From Mansonella perstans (lineage: Eukaryota > Nematoda > Chromadorea > Rhabditida > Onchocercidae): a DNA stretch of 64,000 bases. How positions within the stretch are numbered: position 1 is the first letter of the stretch; every line of letters starts with the position of its first letter. The position numbers and the translations under genes were made by a program. The DNA lies in assembly GCA_037074765.1 (NCBI GenBank), contig JBAMDO010000005.1, positions 329,466 through 393,465 on the forward strand. Reading direction: 5' to 3'. A model generated the notes under the pieces. It searched no databases and was not told the DNA's origin. It saw only the letters and a program-made list of their open reading frames with translations. This document shows, piece after piece, positions 26,923-41,900 of the stretch.

Positions 26923-29900
26923 CTAGATATTATCAGTGATGATCTATCAATAATAAAGGAGCAAATTAAAAAATGATAATTGGGATTTATCGACAAATAA
27001 AATTATGCCTCAAAAAAGTGATAGATAATAATTTAATGTAGGTAGTAGCACTATCTGGAAAATACCATATGATTCCCTCTGCTCTTTTTAAAATCCCATA
27101 AATATGACTAACTCTGACAATAATTTGTGTATCCATCAAATTAATTTTCAAATTCAATGGAACACTAGTCTTTTGATCATCATATATAAAAGCAGGAAGG
27201 TGCATCAGAATAATATCATCAAGCGCTGCTCGAAATCCCTCAACCTGTACCTGGAATATCAACTTGAAACTGTTGTAACTACGAAATATGTATAGAACCA
27301 TATAAAGTTTATTTCATATCAGCTTAATTCATGTTTAGATGCTACAGAGATATCAAAATTTAACCGATTCAGATCTATACACTCCACTCGACAATCAATT
27401 ACAATAAATCATCCACTAATTTTAGAAACTAAGGAGACAGAACAATTAAACTGATTAACTTTAAAACTAACTCAAAATCGTTGATGAAATTCCAAATTTT
27501 AGGTTTCATGCTAAAAATGACTAAAAAAAGACTAAAAAAACAGCTACAAGAAGAATAAATTTTTGGGAAATAAAACCAACTTTTAACGAAGGAGGATGTC
27601 CATTGGGTTGTGAATGAAACTGAAAATTAACAGTAGTTTTACTATTGTTCACCGCAATATTTCCAGTAAAATTGTGACTTTCCTGACTATTTATTGCGGC
27701 ATAAAAGTCATCCAAGTTCTTATTGAAAGATTGGTGAACTGCAATCCTGAATTTAGAAACACAGAAATCAACTGTACAGTACATTCGTATACAAAAACGA
27801 ACGCCAACGTACTTTTGTGCTCACATCGTGATAATATACTTGTTGAGATGTTCAGCAAGCTTAATGAAACTACTTAATGAAAATTACAGAACGAGTTTGT
27901 TGATGTTAAAGTAATGTTATTATAATGTTTACAAGATCTTCGAGATCAATATCGCACATGCTGATCCAGAAAGTAACAAAAGTGGGGTAATGATGTTATT
28001 TTGCTTTCTTCAATTACCTATTTTATACTTCTTCATCCAATTTTATCTTATTGACATGGAAATTCTACTTCATTATCTTTTCCAATCACTGTATAGCAAA
28101 TCCCTAAGTCTTATATAATGAAATTTATGGATAAAATTGACCAACAAATATTACAAGTAACAACGATCTATCGATATTTTTTATTAGTGAAGTAGGACAT
28201 TCAAAACACAACAGTTTGAAATGTTTAACTCAATTACGATGAAATAATAAAAATTTGAAAACTTACTTCGTAACGTAACCAGCTCCTTGTAAAGCATTAC
28301 TGAGCGATGATACTACTACATTCATGTCGTTCAGTACCGCGGAAACTATGTTCACCTACAAATTTATAAAATATCACCAGAAAATTCCTACCTATCATTT
28401 TCCAGTTAGATTTAATTAATAAGGTTTACATGGTTAAAGATCCATACTAGATCTAAGTTTATAAAATTTCATTTGTAAATATTTACATTTGAACTCTAAT
28501 AATAGCTCATGAAATTACCACCTGTTGTTTCAATTTTTTACACATTTTCTTCGGTTTCGGCAATATTTCATCAGCAAAGGCTTCTTCAGCAGTAACAATT
28601 TCTTAACAGAGAAAATAATTAATACTAAATAATCAGAAAAAATACATATAATTGTTTTCTAATATAATCGTATTAGAAAACTACTGTATGTATTTTTTCT
28701 GACTATTTGGTACTCTTTTTTATCTTCAGAGTAACTCTTTTTTATTCCGCATACTTGCAGGACAGAACCCAAATCTTTGCATCAGCCACCCAGAATAATG
28801 TGGAAATCTAGAAGTACGAAATACAGAATACGATTTTGTATAGCCGTGCAAATTGTTCATTTCCAAACAGACATTGTGATAACCACCAAACAGACACTTT
28901 AAAGATAGAAATGAAAGCAGAAAACAAAACCCAAAATTTCTAACACCTCTCATCATCACTGAAACTTGAATTACTTTATTTTGATTTGCATTCAATCATT
29001 TACGCAAAGTAAAAGCTTACCTTCAGTAAAAATGTCATCTTCGGCATCAAAAAGCATTAAATGTTGCTTTTCCTCCGAAATGTTTGTTGCAACCGACACT
29101 GTCTCGTCTTCTGCACAAACTGATTCTACAAGGAGAAATAAGTCTCTTTTTAGAATGTTATTTCGCTTTTAAAAAATGAACAAAGAACTGGAATTAAAAA
29201 TAGAGAAAAACGAATTATAGATTTTGACTCCTGGAGTTTGACCACTAATTCCATTGCAGCTCATATAGCCAGAAAATAAGAATATTTCATAGCTGAACTA
29301 AAAAGCGAACCGTTATCCATTTGTGGAAATTCCGGGTAGCCTTCTCGATCATTACTTTGTAATGTTGTTGCTGTATTTGTACTAGATATTTCTTGCTCTG
29401 AGGCACAATCAGTTGGCGTCAAACATGCTGGACATAATCCCTCGTTCGTATCTGTAAATACCCTTTAATAATGACCCAATATATGAACAAAAATAAAATT
29501 TGTAGAATTTAATGGATTATTAAAGCACTTCTTGTAACAACATTTTATGTTTCAAGAAAAATCGTCTCTTCGAACATTTTGAATATGTGATGATACTTTA
29601 CACAAAAGTAAGAAACAAATCAAAGAGATTCCAGCAAAACTGATAATACAGATTAAGCTTCTCCCACATTGAACTAAATGAAATCAAGATTACAGCGTAT
29701 GCATTGCTGCCGCCAAACGAACTAAGCGAAATCATTTCATAAAAAAAAATAAGAATTGAGGCTGTATTATGCTTTACAGTGATATGTCATGCAGTCGCAA
29801 CAGAGAGAGAAAGAAAATTTTATATGTGACAGAACGGTTCAATTTTCAGTCAAAATTATCAAACCTTCCTTTTTCAAACACTATAATGAGAAATCTAAAT

Positions 29901-32900
29901 TAATGCTTTCAAGCAATCAAACGGTCCAAAAATGCTCCAAATACCGTCGGCTTCTGAAAAAGGAAATCTGAATGAATCAGCTAAAAGGAATCAAATAAGC
30001 TTACCTATTATTTGTAAGTTTACCAGCAAATCCACATATATTTTGGGTTAACTTTAAAAATCTCAACAGAAGAAAAGCAAATGCTTCATAATCTGTAGTT
30101 ACATAAGATTTCACTTATCGACAAAACTAAATTCAGAGGGTTGTAAAACTTCTGAATTTTATTAGAAGTTTGATATAATTTTTTTAAATTGCTTACAAAA
30201 TTTAGTGTTTCTCTCATTTTTAAACTTGAATTATAAGCTCTTTATTTCTCATTTCAGTTTTGGTGAGGCTCCGTAGTGTTTGAATAAGTGAATTTGCGCC
30301 ACTTTTAATTTAGCATATAATAACAGGAAATCAAGCGATTATTTCGAGTATTGCTTATTTCACTTAGTCGTATTTGATTTCTATTTTCAACCGTGTTTTA
30401 TTTCTGCTCTACCTGTTATAATATTTAGAACAACCAGCCAAAAGGAGTATAGCATCGAGAAGTACACAAATTTTTTGAAAAAAAATTTCAAACGATATCC
30501 TAATCAATCACCATTTTCGTATTCAGACATCTGCAATGCAACAATTTTGAAAATGATATTACTATAATCTTTAAAAAGCCATCAAATGAAAATCTTAAAC
30601 AAATTGAGGAATTCATTTTTTCACTAATATCATTGCTCTGTCCTAATCTTTGCAGTCAAATTAGAACAAATACTGAATTATAACCAGAGACTATTGTTGC
30701 TGAATTTGCACAATCAGAATCATCAATTTTCAAGCTTATTTCAAAGTTGTTTTACTGTTGCCCGTTACTTCGGCATTTTCATGCATAATTTGATGCAAAC
30801 AAATAACAGCAGATGCATTCATCGAGAAAAAGGCCTATGTACAATGAAATAATGCAGGAAATAAATTTAAACGTTTGTCAAAATATGAATTTTGACTTCC
30901 TTCTTCTTTCAAAAGTTTATAAAACTCCTTCGAAGTGACAATTTTTTCATAACAGTAAATATTTACAAAAGGATTGCATACAGCACAATTCTATTGTCAT
31001 GATAAGGATGAAAAATGGAGAACTTCTTTAAATGTGAATGTAAACTCTCTTACAGAAGTTATGAATAACAGTGACGTAAGTGAACGAGTTTTTCAAGTAG
31101 TTCGCACAAAGATTGTTAGATTGTTATAGAAAAAAAGTACGTAAAGTACAAAAATGACCAGACCGATTGTTTTTTTTTTTTTTTTTTTTCAAAAATTGTG
31201 ATAATCAGTTTAATTTCTACGATGTGATATCACCAAAGGATGACAGCACTGAGGACAATTACACTATCCGAATGTCTTATATTGATTATTATTTATCAGA
31301 TGAAACAACTATTTTTGAGGTTAGTTACCCAGAGGGATGGAAATAAAAGAAGAAAAGAGAGGCAAAAGTAGGACACATACCAAAAATTGATGTCATAAAT
31401 ATGACCTGACCAAACGATGGATACCATCGTGTATGTTCTCTTTCCTGTGTGCATTCACAAAACATTTGAATCCATTTAAACTTTTGGCCCAATAGCAATA
31501 ATTTTTAAAATATTTCGTATCGATAAATTGCTCATTCCAGTTACTTTTCTGTGTATTTGTTTATCTACAGCTTAAAAATTAGATTAATTTATGAAAAATC
31601 ATAAAATGATCTCTCGTCGTTCCATTGAATATTATTTTTTTTACAATCTTAGTAATAGCTTCAACATTTGACAATCCAAAACGTAAAACATCAAAACGAT
31701 TGAGATGGAGATATGAGCTTATGCGTGACAATAAGAACAGTTATTGTAGAATCAAATGCATGCGCAATGAGGAGAAGGGTAGAGTAGGTTACTGACATGG
31801 CTAAAGATGATTAAAACCTCTGCGGTCGCGGAGGGCCAGTAAAGAAGGTAGGAGCTGACCCGGTGACCTAAATTGTCATGTTCTCTCACATTGAATCAGT
31901 AACGGGTATTTACTCTAACAAGAGGTACTGAGTGGATACCGAACCCAATGACTTCTTCCCTGGAATTTTGCCTATCCTATTCAAATAGTCTTACCTAGAA
32001 GGATAACATCTACAACTTCAGAACTCTTATAAAAAAATCTTTTTGCATTTTTTGATCCTTTTTAAGAAACGATTTAAAATCCACCGTCAGATGTCACATG
32101 TAATAAGAAAAATAAAAACAGATTTCAATCAGTTTTGACTCTACGGACTTATCCACAAGACGAACACACCGTTTCAGATCTATCAGCTACTGATAACATC
32201 TTGTCTAACTCTGACAGCAATGTAGCGTAAGAACTCTCGAAACTTTATGTGTCTTTCTCTTCAATTATTCGTTAAAAAATGAATGCAGATATCGGCCCTT
32301 ATCTTTGAAATAATGGTAATATTTCAAATTAAACTTAACATCCACTGTCAATTTATAATATCATATACTCATCTGATCATTACTCAAGTAAATATATATA
32401 TGACATAAGACAGATGTGAGTATAGGCTATACATAATAGATTACATATATGCGAATAAGCGGTATCGGAAAATGTTTAATCTGTGTCAGTGGAATGCACC
32501 TTTCGTGTCGATAGAAGTGGGTTACATACCATGCCATGCAATTATTTTCTTTTATTTTAGATAAATTTTGAAGGTCGAACAGCAATACAGAAATTTCAGT
32601 ATCAATTTTAAATACAATTTTTCAATCGTCATAGCATTTGGAAATATCTGCATCGAAAATTCTGGAATTCTGTATTGTTCAGGCGCGCTTATACACGTGG
32701 ATTTTTTTGTATTTCTGATCCTATGAAGTACTATCACCGAACTATTTGAAGGTACAATCCATGTTATCCAATTCTTCTGTTTTACACTCTCTCAAAGCAG
32801 TCTTCTGCTCAACTTTATTATTCTATCGAACAATTGCAATAAGATGAGTTGGTTAACTATGATCTGCTTTGCGGGCAATTTTTCTGGAATTATACGTATG

Positions 32901-35900
32901 ACAGCGGAGCAACGCCAACAGTTCGATTTGCTGTACCTCAATACTGATTTTTCTTTTTTAACTTAGTATTCTAAGTTGAGATGATTATTTCTTCATCGCG
33001 ACAGTTAATACTACTAACTATTCTCGCAAATTATGCGACGGCATCCTGCCCAAGCTTTGATTCATGCATCTGTGACGATAAATCTGATGGTTATTATGTC
33101 GACTGTAAAGATCTTGTCGATACATCCCTGTATGATATTATACAATCACTAGGTAGACGACAAGTGCAAAGGCTTACAGTCACTAATACTTCATGGCCGG
33201 TAAGCTTTTTCTAGGCTTATTTCAGGACTACTTCTTTCAATATTCAAGAAAACTGAAAATTCAATCATATCAAATTGTTTAAGAAGTCAAAATTTTAGCT
33301 TTCATAAAAAATTTTTGGTTTCTACAGTTTCTCGGGAACTGTTCTCTAGAACTCAATCAATTCTGGACAACCAAAACTAGAAATAACGAGGGTGTAAGAT
33401 TAGTTCAAACTTTAAAATTTTCATATTTTTTACTTTATAGTGAGTTTTCCTTGTCATATTAAGCTCTCTCCCTTCTGAGCTTGACATTTTTTCCCTTACT
33501 TCCTTAACATAATGAATAGAGATTTCAGCGGTTAATTCAAGAAAAATTCTTCGAGAAAACCAAACAATTATATCTCTCCTTCATGCATTTTCATTCTATG
33601 CTCATGAAAGGTGTCGTATTTGTTTGGTGCCAGACAGACTTATTTACGGGACCTTAATCTGGCAGTCTGTCTATTACCACTAAAAAATCAACCTCTGTGA
33701 TGTCACAGAATTACCATTGCTAATTTTAAAACTGTGTTTCCATAATACCAAACAGACTAAGATCCCAAATAACTCAACATAATAAAGATGAACTCTTCTC
33801 TTCTTATAATTTTAAAGTTTCCAATTTAGGTGCTTGAAGAACTGCCATCTGCCAATATACGGTCTCTCCAATTGATCTCTTGTGGCATCAAGGAAGTTAA
33901 GAATACAACTTTTGTCAAATTAACAGACAGTTTGGAACATCTAACAATTACCAGAAATATGCTCACAAATGTGACATCGCTTGGTTATTTGCCGAAGTTA
34001 ATTTCGCTCAATCTCAATTATAATCAGGTAGACGATAATTTAAAAAAATCCATAACAATCTGCTTGGAAATTTTGAAATTAAAAGAAATTTCAGTTAGTA
34101 GATTTACCCGATAACGCATTAAAAGGTGTCGAAAGTCTACGACATTTACGCCTTGAAGGGAACAAAATTTGCTCACTTTCAAGGTTAGTTACAATTTTTT
34201 TTGCCTCACATTAGCAGCCGTATTTATGGTGATTTGAAAGCTATTTCAAATTAGAATACATTTTTCGGCTCATGAAATTACAAATATCCGTACAAGTGTC
34301 ATTTTTTCGACCGACCCTATTTCGGGATTCACGTTTAAAAAATCAGTTTAGAACAGGTTTTCCACCGTAAAATCAGCTATGCATTGTTGAATAAGCTTTT
34401 CCATAGGTAAGATTAATTTTGATGAGTATATAACTGATAATTGTATTAGCTACTAAAATTAAGGCAAATGAGATATAAATGGCCTTGAACTAATTTTATT
34501 TAAGAATCTATTGATCAATAACAACAAGATGAATAACGAGATGGAAATTGGCAGACAATAATTAACAGCAGAAAATTAGGGGTATAGAGAGAATTTTTGT
34601 GAGTCCCTATTCCTAATTCCTCTAATTCAGATCTCCTCCTTCTCTTTTCGCATTTCGTCTTATTTCCTCTTCACAGCAACTGACGTTGCTATAAATTAAA
34701 CATATATGCAAATAATAAATACTTTGATGAGCAGATGAACTTTAAGGAATTTTCTACAGGAATAAGCAGAATGTAGATATTTCAGACAAATGCTGCTCTG
34801 TAGCTCAATACTGACTAAACCCAATATAAATTCCTGAAAAAATGATTCACTATCTCTTGTTTTTCCTTGAAGACTAATGTGAATACTTCTGAATACTTCA
34901 GTAAATCATTATTGGATGTCAAGAACATACTGGAACTCCTGGACTTGAGTGACAACTGCCTCAGCAGCATACCGGCACAGAATTTAAGGAACTGTATCCG
35001 GCTTATGTATTTAGATTTATCCCATAACGCTATCAGAGAAATTGCCAATTTTGAACTCATGAACTTACCACTGCTAAAGGTAAAATATTTAAAATCTAAT
35101 CCATGTTATTTTTGAAGCAAAAACCCAGTACAAATATATTTTAAAAAATATTTTTTAAAATATTTTAAATAGTATGCTCCTCTCTGTTCTGAGGAGGATG
35201 CTATGACAGTATAAAATATTCAAACTTATTAGCAATCAATGGAACTCTATTCTCTGAAAGAAAGATTTTTCAGTCTGTTCAATATCAACAGATACAAACT
35301 AATGTGTCAATCTGTGATTGATCATAAAATTTTTACGGGTAATTTGAGGATTACTGCGAAGTGATTCCTATCAAAATGTACTTTTTTATAACATAGTGGT
35401 AAACACTTAAAAATGAATAATATCAGGAATGATGTCAACGCATGCTTACCCACCATAGAATATCAGTTGATCGTCCTATTTTGTTGAATAGAAATGAAAG
35501 ATGAATGGCTTTTGAAATTTTTTAGACGAATACCTTGTGTAACTAATTGCTTTACTCAAATAGAAAAGAAATAAAAAGACGTATTATATTTCCATGGAAA
35601 TGTCCACTGCGTTATGACTACTGGTCTTATCTCTCATGAACTACATTCTTAGATTAACTACCGCTTGCGTTTCAGGAACTACGACTAAACAATAACCAAA
35701 TATATTACATAGCACCGATGGCATTCATGAATGTACCACTTTTGGAACATCTCTACTTGCGGAATAATTTGATTTCTTCTATTGAAACGGAACGTCTTTT
35801 CCAAGTCTTTAAAAATCTTGAAGTTCTAGATCTGTCTGAAAATATACTTACCAAGGTTAAATTTTACTTAAACTATGTATATATATCGTATGTAACTAAA

Positions 35901-38900
35901 AAATTGATTTGAACAAATGTTTGAAACTTGATACGTAATACTCTGCAAGGCGTTTCAGGTACCATCATTCAAAAAATTATCTAATCTGCGACAGATTCAT
36001 CTCAATCACAACGAAATCTCAAGAATTGAGACGCTTGCATTTAGTTCGAACAGAAGGCTTCAGCTCATCAATTTACAGGTTCATTAGTTATATTCAAACT
36101 ATAGTTTTTAAAGACTTCGTAGATCATCTTTGCCACAATTTATAATAGTAAGATCATTTTTATAGAACAACGAAATCACAGCGATATCACGGAACAGCTT
36201 CGATTCATTGGATGAGCTTGTCGTCCTCAACTTAGCTAATAATGCGATCAAGAAGATCGGTAAGCAATAGCAGTTAACTACTCAAAAATCCAAGAGTGAC
36301 TGTAGAGAATCTTCGAAATAAAATGCCTAAGAAGCACAGCTTTGTTTTCTGCTATAAATGCTCCGACTGCATTTAATTTTCAGAACGCGTAATGCTCGAT
36401 GGGATGCGGAATTTGCAACAACTTAATTTACGGAATAATTCCCTTAGTGCGCTGGAAAATTTGACGTTTACATCAGTTTCACAAATAACAACCCTTGATA
36501 TGGCGCACAACGGTATCCATACGATTGAAAAAAATGTATTTACGCCACTTAAAAATATATTCTGGCTCGATCTGTCATCCAACCTTATCAAAACTATAGA
36601 AAAGGATACCTTCAAAGGAAAAATAGCTAACATTTTGCTAAATGGTATGTTTAATTTTTAAAAAATGCATCAAAATCGAAGTTTTAGTTTTCTAGTGTTT
36701 CAAAAATGTTTCTTTCAATATTTTCTACAGACAACCGAGATTTTAAGACAATCCACTTAACTGTGATGAAAAATTGGATTGGTTGGTGAGTTATCTGGTG
36801 GCAAATCAGGTGCGAACCTTCTTACCCTATCAGACTGAGGTACTGTGCGCCGGACCGGAAAAATACATCGGTGTTCGATTGAAGGAACTGATGATTATGA
36901 AAGCCAATGAAACAATGAGCAAAACGAGGCACTCTTTTTATGAAGATGGTCAAACTGATGTCGGTAAGCAAAATTCACGGGAAATATTTCATAAGCTAGT
37001 GCTAGATGTATTAAAATCATTCCGACAATGAAGTTTGGTAATAACAAGAGCAAAATAACGGCATTCTATTTCCTAAAGTTCATGATTTGCTCCTAATTTA
37101 GCACTTATGCAGCCGCCAAGTTCATTTGTGATGGTACCGGTTATTGGCGCTCTCGCTGACACTATTCCCCCAATCCAAAATATTCCTGGAATCAATTACT
37201 TACCTAAAGCAAATGCAGAACACATTCTTGATGCTCAAAAATTTAACAATGCTATTGAACAGGTAGATTTCTATTTTATCTATAATTTCCTTAAACTACC
37301 TGACAATAAATTAGACTTGACTTGGGTTTGAGTTTTTATATTTGATTTTCAGCTTTCTTCACCAGTCATACGTGCCACAGCTGGGAAACAACCGGGACCA
37401 GTGAATATTAAAGAATTTATTCAGACTATTCCAAATTTGGTTATTAACGTACCCGGCATGGGTGATGTTGACATCAGCAAGGTAAATGACGTTTCGCCAA
37501 TGATACTTGAAAATGCAACTTCCATTTTTGCAACTTCCGCTTTAGCAACTCACGTAATCATGATATCTTAAGCATCTTAGTATAATCAAGATCTCATATG
37601 TCAATTTAAGAGTGGATAGATAAGGAAACAGCTTATCAGACATATCAAGCGCAATAGATGATGAAATTTAAAAAAGTCTTTCGAGATAGTAGAATGTTAA
37701 ATTTTCAGCTTCCACCAGGTGTAATAGCACATGTGTTGCGAGGTGGACAAATTCCGGGTTTGTCCCCAGAAACTCTGGCGAAAATTATGAAGGAATATCT
37801 CAAAAGAATGTATGGAGCAACAGAGACGGCTAAGAGGGAAAGACTTGTGACCAATGAATCCCGTAATTTATTACCACCGGAAACGTTATTACGAGCAACC
37901 CAAACAATGCAAGCAACTGATATGCTGCATCCTGACAGACGACAAACAGAAAGCATACCGGTGACCATATATATCTGCTACCAAAATCAAACAATTCAGA
38001 TAAATCCTTGTCGCCGGATCGTTATCAACATAATTAGTACTACCGACAATTTTTTCACTAACCATAAACATCAAACCCATTTTTTGTTACATTTCTCAAA
38101 CAAATTTAGAAAACCTCAAGTAGTTGGATTTTGTTATAATTTTTTTCGAAAAATTTCAGGATTACTATTTGTCACAGTTGACAATAAACGATGCTCCAGA
38201 CCAGTTAAAAAACTTATCAGCAGAAAAACCAAAGGGTCTGTCATCAACAATAATTGAAGTGATGAGAATGCTGCCACCTGATTACAATATTAGCAAAATA
38301 CCGAAACCTGTAATTGATGCCTTATTTCGCGGCGAAGTACCCGATTTCACGCTTCTTCCCAGTGAACTTCAACAGCACCTTTTCACAGATGGACATAGAC
38401 TAATCGCTGCGTTGTCCGCCGATGTAAGTTTTATGTTAACTATTTAAACTACCTAAATTTACTTGAAATCGGCTCGAAACCCACTCCAATAATATAAATT
38501 GCTTTATCAAATTTGGTAGAAGTCATTATTGTAATTCCGAATTATTAACTGATAATTCCTGAACTAATTCCAGCGAATGGCAGTTTTTATCATTCAGGTT
38601 TCGCAATGATGTAGCACTTCATTGTAATAGCACTAGTAATCGTAATTTAATCTTCAAGGCTAATAAAACAGTGGAAGAAATACTACACAACTTGCCAACA
38701 TTCAAACGTCCAATAAAGCCAACTTTTATTCCATACGACATCAATGAAGTAACTAACGATCTAACTCAAGCTAAACAACGAGCTGAAAAATTAGTTCGGG
38801 TCCAGTATTACACTGCTTTATTACTTGGTTAGTCCCGACCGTTTAAAAATTGAGCTATGTATATGGATAGTACAAAATTTCTTGTGTGAAAGCAAAAGTA

Positions 38901-41900
38901 ATCGACATCTATGAAGATTAAAAGCAGAAATATTCGAAAAAGCAAATAACTAAATAGAATTATCAGATGTCTAACTGGAAAAAGAGGGAAACTCCAAGCT
39001 TTAATAATTTATTTAAAATCCTTTCTTAGATACAAAACATCACTCCAGGTTTTGTTGGAGCAGCTTCTATAGCAGTCTTGGGCCTAATATGTGTGTATAT
39101 GAAACGAAAACGCCTAGGAGATACAGAACCGAACATTGATGAAGATTCCTTGGTAAATCCGAGTCAAGTGCCACAACTACAACAATCAACCACAAGTGGA
39201 TCAAATATAGATACTCCTTTTACAAAACATCGCCAATATCTTACAGGAGCTCCCATATGTTCAAAATCTAAAGGCTAATTTATTTAAGATTCTGAAATTA
39301 AATTCGCATTTAGAGCATGACTTATATAATACAGAGAATTATCGCTAGTCCCCGTTTCTGTTTTTGAATGCTTTTCCATTGGAAAACGCAATACTGTAGC
39401 AATTTATTAGAATTTTAAAAAGCAAAACGTGTATATCCCTTGTCATGTGTTCGAAGCTGTTTCGAAATATGTAAATTTTTGTGTAAAAATTGACATTTGA
39501 TCACACCCTAGTCTACGCTTTCGTCTTTGTAAACCATATTTTCTGTGCATTTCATTATTTCGTTGTGACTGTGCGTTAAGTTACTCTCATGTTTTCTCTG
39601 GAGTTTGATTTATTTGAAAATTCTAGATACCCATTCAAAGCATACCTTAGCACTATTTCCCCTATTCCAGTCAGGCAAATCTCAGATGAATGATCTATAT
39701 CATCCTTGGTTCATTCAGAGACTACTGAAAAAAATTGTTTTAAATTCTGCTAAAAATAACTTCATTTTTTCTGATCCCGATACAATATCTGTACATTCAT
39801 AATTCTTGGTAAGTTTAAAGGATTCAGAAATAGTTCGTTGGTGAACCACTTCTTTAAATTCACTTTTATGAAACCTTCTTTACTATGCTGAATCGCTTTC
39901 TATTTTTCCTCTTCCGGCTTTAAAAATGATAAATCCCAAGTGGCTGGAAAATTGGAAACTGTCACAACGTGGCACTAAACACAGAGACCATGATATGGAC
40001 CATACCAATAAGTGTTTACCTTATAACCAATTTATATAACATAACAAGATGGTGAGATTTTTTAAGCCATTATTTCGCAAGTTCTATCAATTTAGCAGAA
40101 CTTCCCGATATAAAAAAAAAGTAAGGACTCGGAAGTTTTTGAATTTTAAGGCTCCAAATCCAAAAACCCTGATAATTCTATAACTGGTCGTATTAGTCCG
40201 ACTTGGTCCATTTCCAGCATGCAACCAAGAAACACCCATAACGCGAATGTACCTTCGGTTGTGAACCTTTTTCTCTCTTCTGGACTCTGAGTTAATGCTG
40301 AATCGCTAGTCGTCTTCATTCTTATGCTTAATTTTTTTGTGTGTAATTAAAAATAATTTCTTGCTTCAAACAAGTAAACATTTTTTCTGGCAACTGGTAT
40401 ACAACATTTAAGCTTAATACTCTGCATGATTTAATTTATAAAGAAACTTGGCTGCCTTCATCTTCAAGCCAAAAATTTTTTTTCCTTAAACGTTCCCAAC
40501 TTGGTAGTAATTATAATCCCAATTCCAAAAATGATCAGATTTTTACTGTTGTAAAAACCAACTTTATTCACAAAAGAATTAGCATTAGGGAAATAAAGGA
40601 TCCCTGGCAGGTGAATTTGCTGTCATGCGTTGATTAAATCATCGTAAAAGGGCAAACGGAGATCACCATTCAAAGTTCAGTATATCTATAAATAGAGAGA
40701 CAGACCCTAATAACAGTGACATTCACCATGACCTTCTCCACGCGATACATCTCGCTTCAATAAATTTGATCGACATTTATTGTCGCTGAATATGTTGCAA
40801 ATGAATGATGCAAAATTTTTTTTAGCTGCGAGCACAGATATCAATTTCAAAAGCGATGAAAAGAACTGACAACATGTCTGTGAGAAGTTGAACTGCATGA
40901 CGACCTAAAAAGGAAATTTAAGATCGGTTTTGGTTTGATTACAGGAAAGAAAAGAGGTAACGCGCGCGTCAGAAGAAAGAACGGATGGAAGGAAGGAGGA
41001 AGTGCTATAGGAGGGCAGGGAGATGGCTAGTAACGTGTATTCATCGGTCGACCTTGCTTGGGCATGACTTTGGCAGATCGGGATGGCAATGGTTCTCCCG
41101 TTCCGTTTCTATCTAACCATTTAGCGTGTTGAATTGCTCTCCGGTGTCTACAGGTGCCGACTGGGCATGAGAATTTGACAACGACCCCTCCCCCCATCCT
41201 CCACCAAATCACCAACCATTATCTGTATCTCACAGTTTTCGAGCCACTCAACCTGTATCCGCTCCGATTGTCATCATAAATATACCACAAAAATAACACA
41301 ATCGTTATTTATCCGGTTATTGCTACTACCACTATAGCTGCCTGTGAATTCCTGTCATTACCACTGGCATATGTATCATTCTTACTGGTAAAAACGGATG
41401 CCTCGTAACGCGGATGCTCATATTACTTCCTCGTATTCTGTTTCAGACGAACAACTTATTCCTCAGTCTGTTAAATTCATCTCGATGCCAGAATCATCAT
41501 GTAATAACGTCAGACAGCCTGTAGAAGCATTGAAGCCTGTTACGAGCGCTAACATCTTTTATGATAATGATCACGAAGAAGGAAGAACAACCAGTAATCG
41601 AAACAGAGACGATAAAGGTGAAAAAATCAACAGTAACAGATACGCAGCAATCGAAAGATGCTACAATAGTGAAACTTATAACGTGCATGACATTGCTTAT
41701 GATGAGAGTGATTACGGCTACGGCAACGATGACGGAAGTGTAGATTCTACGCAAGAATGGCGCAGAAATAAAATCTATAATAATGAACGACAGGGACAAC
41801 GAGGAAAATTGGCGGAACGCAGGGGAAAACAGTGGTCGAGAAAAAAAGATGTAATCAATCAATTTATTGGAAGTTTTGTCCTATTTGTCAGCACTGTGCG

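Noticed and set aside
36731..36765. Apparent frameshift at the start of the LRR A C-cap exon
   Set aside because: Using the second acceptor (TTTTAAG, exon from 36748) instead of CTACAG restores DNPLNCDEKLDWL in frame.
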